Positions 39,250 through 50,200 of a stretch of DNA of 64,000 bases are shown in pieces. A program made the translations under genes and the position numbers. The notes beneath the pieces were generated by a model. That model worked only from the letters and a program-made list of their open reading frames with translations. It did not search any database and had not been told where the DNA came from. The stretch is from assembly GCF_022539315.1 (NCBI RefSeq), contig NC_066316.1, positions 12,083,108 to 12,147,107 on the forward strand. Reading direction: 5' to 3'. Each line of letters opens with the position of its first letter. Within the stretch, counting starts at the first letter, position 1. The DNA comes from Serinus canaria (lineage: Eukaryota; Chordata; Aves; Passeriformes; Fringillidae).

Positions 39250-42014
39250 TATATATATAAAACCTGGTTTGTAGATGTGTATCTAAACGTGCCACTGTCA
39301 GGTTTTCTGAGACCCTGATAGTCTTTAAGCTATTGCAATTGTGTAGCTTTATATGCTCATTTTATATTTCAGTATCTAAGGAGCAGAGTGATCAGCTCCA
39401 CATCCACAGGGTATTTTTTGGCATCCCACTCCCTTCAAGGTGAAGTGGAGGATGAAAACTCCTAAAGCTAGGAGTTAGCAGGGAAGATCTGTCCAGATAA
39501 ACTTCAAGAAACAGAGGAAACCCAACAGAAAACAATGCCCAATAATGTCAATGATGTTTCAGTCTGTGCACTTTCCCAGCTCTGGAATTGGTTGGGGATT
39601 TCCTACCTCACTTTGGGAGATGGACCACACAGCTCCAGTGAAGCAGTAATGGAGCATTAAGAGAATTAGTGCCCTGAAAGTGCTTTGTAGGCTGGAGTTG
39701 GGCATTTCCATCCGGGATGATGGGATCTCTTTCCTGCAGTAATTAGAGGAGCAGCTGACATTAACTCCCTAAGTGACCTGTTTGTTGCCACCACTGTGAA
39801 TCAAAATTAGATTAGCAGCCCCCCTATAGGTGTGGCTGAAGTGTGGAGGTTAAGAGCATGCAAAATTCTCTGCTGATTCAGGGTGAACCCAACTGCATCA
39901 AAAGAATTAGGTACTATTTGGATCAGCTGCACACAGAGAGGATTTGGGAATGATCCTATAGCCCCAGTAAGGGAGCTGAAGTGTCAGTGCAAGAAACAGT
40001 TCTTGCTAAGTATGGAAATATTTATTCCCATTCCATCACGAAATTTACAGTTGTCCCAGGTTGCACACATGTGCTGTGTTCAAAAGCAGTGGATGAAAAC
40101 AAATAAAAAACCAGTGGCTTGAATAAATAAAAACCCAGAAACCTCCAATGAGGTGAAGGGGTCGCTGTAAAAACACATTCTGGGAGATCAGAAGAACTGG
40201 CATCTCTCAAATTATGTGTCTTGCAGTATTTGGTTGTCTGAAGTGATGCCCCCTTTAATTCCAATTTTATTTTAAAATATAAAGTTTTAGCATTCATGGT
40301 TGCAGAGAAAAGCTTGAAAATGTGACCCAAATATAGCCAAAGGACTTCTTAAAAACCCAGACAAAATAAAAAGAGCTCTGATCTCTCAAAAACAGTCTCA
40401 TGATTCCTGAGCTACTCTCAAAATCCTGTGAGGGCTTAGCAAAATTTATAACACTTCATTTGTTTCAATTCTGTTGTCAGGCATGAAATCCAAAGCATGG
40501 GGGGAAAAATAATTTAAAACCCGCAAGAATTAAGAAATCAAGAAACATCTTCTGGAGCTGCATCCTTTAACTTTGTTCATTACTCCATCACCACTGAGTC
40601 AACTAAAAAAGAGGGGAAAAGAAAAAAGGAAAAAGGAGAAAATGAACCCAGGAAAACAATATGCAATTTTTAAGGCAGGTCAGCTGAAGGCTTGAGCACA
40701 GGAAGGGGTCAGGAAAGGGAGAGGTCCTGGAGCAGAGACATTGGTGTCAGCACATGGCAGAACCCAGAGTAAGACCTGCTGCACAGAGCCTCTTGTAACT
40801 GTGGAAGGAATAAAAGATGGGAAGCAAGCTGACATGGAACAGAACAGCAGAGGGAAACAGGAGTCCAGTGGGGAGAAAATCAACTGAAAATTAAATAGCA
40901 GCAAGGTTTAAAAAAAAAAAATAGAAGAAGCATCTCTGAGTGAACCAGATGGGGAACTTTCCCTTTGCACAGGCTCCTGATCATATCATTAGAAGGATAT
41001 GCATTGACCATAATGGATTTTCCATAATGCCAAGTGTCTCTGCAGAAGCTCTGTTGTTTCAAGCACACAGATATCAAACTGTGTTTCTCTGAGTTCTCAG
41101 ATGATTTCTGGATAATTAAGGACAGGCACTGCCACAGAGAGGAAAAGAATTTCCTTGTATTTTTTAGTGTAAGGAAAAACTGAGCAACAGGCCAGCTGTA
41201 GACAGACTTAAGCCATGTTAAACTGTGCCAAGCATACCAAGCTGTTCAGAAAGCACAAATTGACATGATTATTAGAATTTATTATTATTATTCTTACACA
41301 CACATACACCTTGGACGACAGGGTTTAGTAAACAGCCATTTGAAAATTTTTGTGTGACCCTATCCCACTTTTCAAAATCAGATTGCTGCCAAAGGACAGC
41401 CTGTGACCAAGGCTACCCCAGACCTGACCTATAAATGGCACTGTTTAAAGTAACCACAGGCACTACTGCTCCTAATCTACCTTCAAGATGAAAGAAGTGC
41501 AGCAAACACCTGAAGTCTGAAAGGAAACCTCCTGTTAAAGGTTTTGCTGCTGAAAAACAGCTGGAGCAGAGCCAGGATTGCTCATAGCAATAGGTACCAC
41601 GGCTCACCCCACAGCCGCGAGGCAGAGGGATGTGTCTGCTGGAAGGGAGCGCAGACTTTTGTGTTTTCTGCTCATTAAGAGTTAACACTGCTGACAACAA
41701 CAAAAAGGCAAATAGCATTTGGTGTCGTGGCTGTCAGCCACCGTGCAGATTTTGTCACAGAAGCAAGTCAATGACAGCATTCTGCCACTGCTTCAGACTG
41801 GGGAAGGAGACATTTAGGGCTCATATTTCAGTGTGTGTTACATTGGAAGAGAGGACAAGCAGGACACACTGGGAAGTGCTGACTCAAACACTAGCTATCA
41901 GAGTCTTGCAGAGCCCACGTTTGCTCAGTGGAGATTTTGGGGCCCCTAGCAGGTTGCAGACCAGTTGACAGCACTATCAGTGGTCTAGAAATGCTAACCA
42001 AGCTGGATCCCTTC

Positions 42015-42022
42015 CTCTCTCT

Positions 42023-42059
<37 letters not shown>
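42015..42059. repeat. (CT)n followed by T34 homopolymer
   Basis: About five CT units run into 34 consecutive T (42,026-42,059), the longest homopolymer of the window. On the minus strand it would be a long A tail, but no retrotransposed body is recognisable beside it. Sequencing or assembly length error is possible. Confidence 0.92.
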
Positions 42060-42060
<1 letters not shown>

Positions 42061-43696
42061 TGGTTTTTTTAGCACATGCAAAGCTTTCACCCTCGAGCCT
42101 CCAGTCAGTGAGCAGTGGAAGGAAGAGACAGACCCAGTTTCTAGGTAACAGTGCTATTGAAATCCACCCCAGGGCTGGGGTTGACCCATTTGGGAGCTGG
42201 CCAGAGGAGCAGAAATCCACAGAGGAGCTGCTGGGACATGGGGCTGTCACCTGCTGCTGTCAGCCCCTGTACCACTGCTCTTCACACCCTCCTTTGGGTC
42301 CAAGGGGTCCAAACCCTGCTGCTGGTTCAGCAAAGGCAAGGTTGGCTTAGGAAGCCAGACAAGGGTTGTTCAGCAGAGGCCAAATGCTAAGCTTGGTATT
42401 AGCTACAGCTGTTCTGGCTATGCATTTCTCCCCAGGTTCTGCCTCCTGTTGAGTCTCCCCTGTTCTGCAGGGGGAAAGACACCACCCCCTCAAAAAAAAG
42501 GAAGGGAATAAGTGAAGGCACAGCTCACTGTGCACAGCTTTTGACATTGGCTATCTTAACGCAACTAACTTCAAAGTAAAAAACCTTTGAAGATGAAGAA
42601 AGGCTTTCATACAGTCCCCAGGCAAAAGCATTGCAAAGTGACATGGATCCAAAATTGTTGAACCCTGTGGTGGCTCATAACCCTCGAGGAGCTGATCATC
42701 ATCTGGTAATGGCTCTCCCCATATTTATAGTGTCAGAAATTCCACACTTCCCCAGCATGCTTGCTGCAGAATAAGTCATGGCTGTAATTGCCACATATAC
42801 AAGATGTGGCTCTAAATAAGAGAAACCAAAGTGTCAGACACTCCATACAGAGCATACAAGTCTCACTGGTAAGAGGTTCCCCCCCCCTCTCCCCCACCCC
42901 ACAGAACAAGACATTGAAGTGTAGGAAGCCAGGAGATTTGGGCTGCTTCTAGCCACTGAAGAAAAAAACATCCACTTATTTTCTGGGGAAGCAAGATCAG
43001 CCACCTTGATATGGTGCCTGCGTTGTCACTTGCTGATCAGCAGCATCTGCCTCTGACACAGGGTGCACACAAAATTAGGGCAATGTCAAGACCTTTTGTT
43101 CTAACTGCTGAACTAATCAACTTCAACCAGAGTGCTCATGTCTGAGAAATTGCTGCTGAACCCCCTCAGTTCTGTATCTCAGAAAACAAAAAGTCATCAG
43201 GGGCATTAATACTTTCAAAGCTAGCAAGTAAGAGTATCATTTATATCCTGATATAAGCATGCAATATTGGCACTTTCAGATAAAACCACTGGCATTTATA
43301 TATATAAAATCACACAGTTTCATAATTTTGAGCTCAGGTGTTTCTGCATATGAAAAGTTGACTGGAAGATGGTTTTCCTTCTGCATTTTATTGACAACAC
43401 AACTACTCAAAGGTGATTCTAAGTTGTATTAATAGCACAGGTTGTTGAAGGCTACCCATCTCCAAACCCCCTAATGAACAGTTTGCTGCTGTATTTAGAC
43501 TTACAATTGATGGATTTTTAATTTTTTTAATGTAACATGCTTTAAGAAAACCACACAAGAAGTCAGACCCCAAGCTATCACTGTACATAACTGTCCTGGA
43601 GGAAATGAGGAAAAGGCAAAATATAGCAGCTGTAAATCTGTTTCTGTGATCTTACAGTACAAAATTGTTTCATTTTAATTTAAAATAGCAATGCAG
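42060..43696. other. Intergenic DNA
   Basis: No supported gene. AT-rich from 42,540; a short C-rich stretch at 42,881-42,902. Nothing else recognised. Confidence 0.65.
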
Positions 43697-43765
43697 AAAA
43701 TCACAGAATCACAGTCCAACTCCTGGCCCTGCACAGGGCAGCCCCAAGAATCACATCATGTGCCA
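43697..43765 (-). mobile_element. CR1 LINE 3' tail, very short
   Basis: Reverse-oriented CR1 end: AATCACAGAATCACAGTCC (the 3' repeat), then AACTCCTGGCCCTGCACAGG, then AAGAATCACATCATGTGCC. Only about 70 bases remain; the same subfamily signature occurs in plus orientation at 31,640-31,952. Confidence 0.85.
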
Positions 43766-45160
43766 CACAATGGAAACTGAAGGAGAGAATCATTATGAGG
43801 AAGATGAACTAGAATAACCCAGGGAGAAGAGAAAAAAAAAATCTTTCATCTATAAAGTGGTTTTTAGAATGAGGCTCAATAAGTCAGACATCCTTGTGCT
43901 AAGTGTCATGCAAAGGAATGCATTGATTTTTTGCTTTCCTTTCATGATTTCTCTCTACTATTTACTGGAACAGATGGAGAAGATTGCAAGCTGGTCTATA
44001 AAGGCTCTCCACCCCATGGCTCCCTCTTTCAGAAGCACAAGCAGGAAAAATAGGAAAAACTTCCCAGGCATCCAAGATGCATTAAGTGGGACATATCTTA
44101 ATTCAAATCAACAACAGTCTTGGTGAGGCCAGGGAGGTAATGGTAGATTTTGGAGGCTGTGATCCTTCACATGCAAGGGCTGATTTGAGATTTTGGTATT
44201 TGCAGTACATGCAGAAGGAAACACAGCTGTTCTCATTACAAAGCCCTCTCTGCCACTGCCTTTTGCACCCAGCCATGACAAGGCTCCAGCAGAAGCTGCA
44301 GGGACATCCTCTAAAAGCACATCCTCTAAAAGCACATCCTCTTTCTCCATGGCTGCCCAGTACCTGCTTTAGAAGTAACCAAATCTCTTCTCTCTCACTT
44401 TTTCAAGCAGGGAAAACAATCAAAAGGAAACATGGGAATGGCTTGTCTCTTTTCTGTAGCTCCCTCCAGCCCCTGAAATCCAGAGGCTTCCACACACAGC
44501 AAGTTACAAAGAGGGTGGGTCAGCTGATTTAAATCTGCTCAGCTGCACTGGAGGGGAGAGGTTTCCAGCCATTGTGCAGCAGCTGATACTCTGGCAGGAC
44601 AGGGTGGGTGATGGCAGGTGAGGAGAGGAGGTGGTGTTCATTTGTCTTCTGTGAGATTTGGGGTTTGGTTTCATGTGTGATGACACTTTGGATCATTAAT
44701 ACTTTGGTCATAAGGGAAAAGAGGAGAGGGAAGAGTCAAAGTAGGGTACAGATTAACTCATGGTTTCCCAAAGGCTCATTGTTTGAGAGGCTGGAAGTCA
44801 GCTTCACATCAGTTCCTGCAATTTTCAGAAAGTCTTAAGCAGGTTTCAATGCGCAATTCCTGCAGCTAAGTTTTCCAAAATGTGCTCATTTTTCCATATT
44901 AGCTAATTTTTCCAATTTAGCAAATACATGGCTAATTTTTCCATAATTCAGAGTAGGGATCTTAATTAATGTAAAATAAAAGTTTGTGTTGTGCCTTGGA
45001 ATTACAAGAAGTCTAGGAATTTTAGTTTTGTGGATTTAAAGCTGCTGATACTTCCGAATCCATTCAGGAAAATCTCTCACATCTTTGTGAGAGCACAGCT
45101 GTGCTCACATCTTGTCTTATAAAGACCAAAAAAGAAAAAGACATTTTAGAATATAGTATT
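43766..45160. other. Intergenic DNA
   Basis: No supported gene. A 15-bp unit (ACATCCTCTAAAAGC) is repeated about 2.5 times at 44,304-44,340. AT-rich between 44,830 and 45,160. Confidence 0.65.
44304..44340. repeat. 15-bp minisatellite, about 2.5 copies
   Basis: Perfect ACATCCTCTAAAAGC units start at 44,304, 44,319 and 44,334 (the last partial). Confidence 0.9.
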
Positions 45161-45569
45161 TGCAGGCAACCCCAACGAAGGGGAGAGAGTGATGAGGAGG
45201 ACTCCATCTTATCAGAAGACTAATTAATTACTTTATTACACTATATTATTCTATACTATATTACATTACATCTAAACTGAATCTGCCTAGCACTCAACTC
45301 TGCTCACACTGCATAGAATCTCATGACCATCACCCAACATTCCTGACACACACACACACACACCTGGTCCTGATAAGCCAAGGAAACAAAACACCATCAC
45401 TTTGGGTACACAATCTCCATATTGCATTCTCCTTTTGCACAAACACAGGCACTGCAAATACGATAAGAATTGTGTTTTCTTTCTCTGAGGTTCAGAGAAT
45501 GTGAAACCCAGAAATATTCTTGGGAAGAATTGTGCCTTGCTTTTCTCCATGAAGAGAAATGTGGCAACA
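45161..45569 (-). mobile_element. Solo LTR of a songbird endogenous retrovirus (probably ERVK-type)
   Basis: The block GAGAGAGTGATGAGGAGGAC, CTCCATCTTATCAGAAGACT, the TTACACTATATTATTCTATA tract, CCTGGTCCTGATAAGCCAAG and GATAAGAATTGTGTTTTC, then CTCTGAGG, matches the order of a common passerine LTR that I recall from finch genomes. In minus orientation AATAAA (TTTATT at about 45,232) fits its polyadenylation signal. It starts TG at 45,161 and ends near CA at 45,569. No target duplication or internal viral genes were found. A CA dinucleotide run at 45,346-45,362 has expanded inside it. Ends approximate. Confidence 0.62.
45346..45362. repeat. Short CA microsatellite inside the LTR
   Basis: About eight CA units, interrupting the LTR homology. 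Confidence 0.9.
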
Positions 45570-45880
45570 TGAGAACAATCCATCTTCTTCACCAAGATCT
45601 AAATCTGCTGGTGTGGAAATAAAAAGAAAGAAACCTCAACATTGCTATGGAGCTGATGAGCACTGCAGGAATGGCAGGAGATGAGAGTTTAGGGCTGCAT
45701 ACAATATAAAGCACCAATTCCCAAAGTGTGCCTGTGTCTATGGCTTGAAACCCATTGGATGAGGTCCACAGACCAACTTTTGAAGTGCAAAATCCATGGA
45801 ATCACTTCGGCTCTGAAAGGATGGGCAGGAGTGTCGTGACACCGTGAGGCCGATGCTGCTGCTGCTGGCGGGTCCATCCA

Positions 45881-45979
45881 GCTGCAGGCTCTGCTCTCCA
45901 GCTGTGCTGCACCGCTGCAGGCTCTGCTCTCCAGCTGTGCTGCACCACTGCAGGCTCGGCTCTCCAGCTGTGCTGCGCT
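45881..45979. repeat. 33-bp tandem repeat, three copies
   Basis: Units at 45,881-45,913, 45,914-45,946 and 45,947-45,979 share GCAGGCTCTGCTCTCCAGCT and GTGCTGC with few differences. The period is divisible by three, so a minus-strand ORF (45,738-46,187) shows repeated TAGEQSLQ motifs; I regard that as incidental. It follows a short CTG run at 45,855-45,866. Confidence 0.93.
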
Positions 45980-46129
45980 GGCAGCGCTGCTGCTGCCCCA
46001 AACTCAGCAGGGCTGGCAGATCGCGGAATCTCCTCTTCAGGTCCCCAGCACAGCACAGCAGATCTTCTCCAAAAGCCTCCCAGGGAGTATATTCGGAAAT
46101 GTGTGGGAAACAAATCGTTCCCCTTGAAT

Positions 46130-46286
46130 GAGATGCTTGAGCACATCCAGAGGAGGCAACGAGGCTGGTGTGGGGCTTGGAACACAAACCCTGTGAGGGA
46201 CGTTTGAAGGAGCTGGGGCTGTTTAGCCTGGAGAAGAGGAGGCTTAGAGGTGACCTTATTGCTCTCTACACCTTCCTGAAGGGAGG
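46130..46286 (+). mobile_element. CR1 LINE, left part (split by LTR insertion)
   Basis: Plus-oriented CR1: CACATCCAGAGGAGGCAACG, GAGCTGGGGCTGTTTAGCCT, GGAGAAGAGGAGGCTTAGAG, GACCTTATTGCTCTCTACAC, CTTCCTGAAGGGAGG. The sequence continues after the LTR at 46,944. The 5' edge is estimated. Confidence 0.92.
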
Positions 46287-46938
46287 TGTCCTGGTTTAAG
46301 GCAAATCTGGGAGAAAACCTCCAAAAGGGGGCCCTCCAGAAAGCAAACCCACATGGCCCCTCCTCCCAACTGGTTCAGGAAGGATTCCTCAGAGTGAAGT
46401 GGAAAGAACCTGTTTATTTAACAGGCACTGCACCCCCCAGCACACAAAATGAACAATACCAGATGACACCACTCTTTCACCCCTCTGAAAAAGATGACAA
46501 ATTCAGAAAGTCTCTCCTGGGGTGGTTGCTCTGTTATCGGTCCCTCCGGCACTGGGGCAGCTGCTGCAGCCACAGGGTGCAAACTCTCGGTGTTTACCTG
46601 GTCCCAGTCTGAAACAGGTTCGAGTAGTTCCGAAAAGGGAAAGGAAGAACAGTCCAGGGAAAAATTCAGACTGCTTAGCTAAACTAACTAATGAGCAGAA
46701 GCAAAAAGCAAGAGCAAAGCAGAAGCAGGAGCAAGAGCAAAGCAAAAAGCCGGGCAAAAAGCAAAAGCAGCACTAGGTACTGCCCCGTCTCTGTGTCCCA
46801 CCAGCTGTGGGGGAGCAGGCTGATAACAAAACAAAACTTTCACTCGGCAGAGCCAGTCTTGAAGGCACAGAACATAATATCCAGCATAAATAGCACACAT
46901 GAATGGGGATACAAGCATCACAATGTCACCCTAGCACA
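46287..46938 (-). mobile_element. Solo LTR inserted into CR1, with 5-bp target duplication
   Basis: A 652-base element starts TGTCCTGGTTTAAGG and ends CCTAGCACA. It is flanked by GGAGG on both sides (46,282-46,286 and 46,939-46,943). Removing it and one GGAGG rejoins the CR1 consensus exactly (GAAGGGAGG to TTGTAGCC), which proves the insertion. TG...CA ends and a 5-bp duplication fit an ERVL-type LTR; an AATAAA on the minus strand (TTTATT at about 46,414) suggests minus orientation. It contains a purine-rich GCA/AAAGC-like low-complexity tract at 46,694-46,775. No internal retroviral genes remain. Confidence 0.88.
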
Positions 46939-47256
46939 GGAGGTTGTAGCCAGGTGGGGTTGGTCTCTTCCACCGGGCAGCACTGACAGAACCAGAGGAC
47001 ACAGCCTCGAGCTACATCAGGGAAGGTACAGGTTGGGTGGCAGGAAGAAGTTTTTCACTGAAAGAATAATAAAGTACTGGAACGCTCTTCCCAGGGAGGT
47101 GGTGGAATCACCATCTCTGGATGTGTTTGAAAAAACACTGGACATGGCCCTTGGTGCTATGGTTTAGTTGAGGTGTGAGGGCGTAGGTTGGACTCGATGA
47201 TCTTAGAGGTCTCTTCCAAGCTCATCATTCTGTGATTCTGTGATTCTGTGATCGTG
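46939..47256 (+). mobile_element. CR1 LINE, right part and 3' end
   Basis: This continues the copy at 46,130: GTTGTAGCCAGGTGGGGTTG, GGTGGCAGGAAGAAGTTTTT, GGAACGCTCTTCCCAGGGAG, GTTGGACTCGATGATCTTAG, AGGTCTCTTCCAAG, ending in ATTCTGTG units at 47,228-47,251. The repeat-terminated 3' end is characteristic of CR1. This is the best preserved CR1 in the window. Confidence 0.95.
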
Positions 47257-50200
47257 TGTAGTGGCATTTGGGGCAGGGAAGATTCTGCTTCTGGGCACTG
47301 TGGGAAAAGAAACAGGGGGGTCCCAAACATCATTTTGCTGAGAAGATCTGGGGTGTTTGCTAACTCCCAGTCTGAATTAATGCCGTGGGGGAGGAGCAGG
47401 GATAAGAGTGCTTGGCATCCTCTTGGCTGAGCCTTGCTAAGGGAGGCTGAAGAACCAGAAGGGGCTGACAAGGAGCAGCAAAAGTGGAATACACCGTAGT
47501 GGCATTTTTGATAACTGAGCAGGTGCCAGCCTCCCGTGATTTTTCATTGAAAGGCGCAGATGAAATTAAGAATCAAAAGGAGGACGGCTTAGCTTAGCCA
47601 AGCTATACAGAACAACTGTTTAATTTGGCTTCCTCAGGTGATTCTGATCAGGTTTCTTTGGTTAACTCGAACTGAAGCACAATGCCAAAGAAAATTTGCA
47701 TTTGATTTACAGCTGAGAGAGACGTGAAACCATTCAAGAAGAAAGTCAGTGAAGAGAAAATATAGGGAAGTGCTCCTGCACTTGAGCAAATGCTTGAAGA
47801 TCACAGAATATTTATTAGCAGAATATTTATTAGAATTCAGTTAGTGTTTCACAGATTTCAGGCCCCAAGAGCAAGCATTTGCTATTTTTCAAGGGGATTT
47901 ATACTTGTGACTTGGAAAGTCCTCCAATACAGTTCTCCAGCTCCAGCTGTTACAGTTTATTGACTTGAAGTGAGTGTAGAGACAAAGGTTTGAATGAAGT
48001 GTGGCTGCCATTATGAGCTATACAGAGTTTATTCCCTTCTACCATAACCATTGTTGAACCTTTCCCTAAAGAAAAAGAAGAAAATCTTTTTCAGTGTGAA
48101 TATACATTAATCAAGAAGCCTAAATTCTGCTCACAGTTGATGAATGCCTGCTCTCAGCTGCATTCTTGCACTGTGACCTGCATATAAACCCCACTGGCAC
48201 ATCAGCTGGGAAATGACTGTCCCCACTGTAACCCTGCACGTGCAGGCACCGTGCGCCAGTTTAGCACAAAGGTGTGCACTGCAGGTGACATCCTTCAGCA
48301 GCTGCTGGCCAAATGTCCCACACTTTCCATGAGAAAACGTGACTCAGACCTGGGGAATCAAGGTTTAAACATTTATTCCTGTAATCTTCACTGATGGAGT
48401 GCAAGAGCCTCGTCTGCCACCACATGCAGTCAGTGCCGCTGCCTACAGCAGGAGTGGGGCTGCACCAGCTCTTGCTGGTCCAGCAATAAGCTGTGATACA
48501 TCAATATCACAAAGAAAACAAAGATCAGCTGTTTCAACTTATTCCTACTGCTTTACATATACAGTAAGATATTATTTGCTATGTGGAGGGCAATTCCCCT
48601 GAAGGACACCACGTTTAAGTGGCAAATTAATTTGCTGCTTACATTCACTGGCTCTTCCAGCTGGCTTAAATCTCATCAGCCACCATAATTTATTAACAGT
48701 GAGGTGAGAAAAGACATGAATCAGCTTAATGTGCTATAAGTAGGGCATTGTCATGGCAACAAGATGCAGACTGTTTTCTACTATTTATGTATGGTTTGTT
48801 TTGTGCTCAACCTTGAGACACCACTTGGAATTACTAGAATTAGAAACATGTCTTTTTTTTTTCAACTTTTTTTTTTTTCTGTTCAGTGTATGTTTCATAA
48901 ACGATTAAAATAAGCATGTGAAAGGCTCCAGAGCATCTCTCCAGGAAAAGAGTTACATGCTTTTCAATAAGTCTTCCTAGAAACAGAAGCCTTTACTCTG
49001 ATCTCCCACCATTTTCTCACATTGTCACACAACCATGGATTAGCTCCCAGTTCATACCAGTCTGAGACTATGAACAGACCTTCCCTGTTGCATGCTCTAT
49101 ATTTAATTATTACCTGGAGGTAGAGGGAGAATTAGACAATATTACTGAAAAAAGAGAAAGCCTTTGTATTTTCTTCAATGCAATCCATTGTACTTAGGAT
49201 ATGAAAAACAATAAATTAGGATGTTGCATTTTTACAGACTCATGATGAGGAAATAGAAAGTTAAAAATGAACAATAAAGGATTTTTATTGCCTTCCCAGC
49301 TAAGACTAAATTCTATCCACTTTTTGCATCAGCAATTAATGCTTTTAAATAAAGCCAGTTCTTCATTCATTCATTTTATTTATTTACCCTGCTGCATAAA
49401 GGGAGCAGTTGGAATGCTAATAGAGCCCTTTGAAAAGCAATTACCAATATTACTCTTTTGTTTTCTTGATTTTCCCCACTACCTTCGGAATCTGTTATCA
49501 AATAGTTAATGAAAATCAAAACATGTCTAAGATGCATCAGGAAAAACACAAGGAAAAATTAAATCTCTTTCACAACAAATTTTGCAGGCTTTAAACATTG
49601 CTTTATTCTGAGTAAGGGCAATAAAAACTTGAAAAATTTAAAGAATTATTACCTTTTTTTCTCCATCCAATACTCATTAATTTTTTTTTTAATATGTCTG
49701 GGTTTATATCACCCTAGGTACTTCTTTGCATAATATGTAGGGCAACAGGCAACCAGGCAGTACCAGAGCACACAAGACAACAATTATTTTTCAGAAACTC
49801 GAGAAAAAAGAGTAAACAATGTAATTCTGAACTCAAAAAATTCTGTCAAGCTCTGAATGCAAGTGTTCAATTGAGCACTACTGACTGACTGAGCCCTTGG
49901 CTAACTCAGCTCTTGGTGCCATTGGGGGCAGACTCTGCCTCCCATGTGTTTGTCCAGTGGGAAGCAGTTTGTAACCAGCACCCTGCACAGAAGCTCTGGA
50001 ATTCCTGGAAACTCCTCCAGAGCCCCAGTGAGGCTCCCTGTCCCTCACAAGTGACAGCTCTCAGCAGTCCTGAGTGAGCTGTCAGATATCCAGCTGCTGG
50101 CACCACTGCTCCAGTCCTTCCTGGGCACTTCTTCACTGTCCAAGCTGCTCTCTTCAAGGCTGCCCTTCCCCATGGCCAGACTGCATTTCAGCTGCCTTCT

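Larger units (their letters stand above)
36751..42014. other. Intergenic DNA
   Basis: No supported gene. It includes a 20-bp direct duplication at 37,631-37,670, a CA microsatellite at 39,209, and an AT-rich segment at 40,230-40,660. The 219-codon ORF at 37,558-38,217 (plus strand) shows no recognisable domain and crosses the small duplication. Confidence 0.65.

Noticed and set aside
45738..46187. 149-codon minus-strand ORF with repeated AGEQSLQ motif
   Set aside because: The motif comes from a 33-bp tandem repeat, and the frame runs into a CR1 copy.
46612..46632. tRNA B-box-like GGTTCGAGTA
   Set aside because: It lies inside the LTR and no A box or cloverleaf surrounds it.
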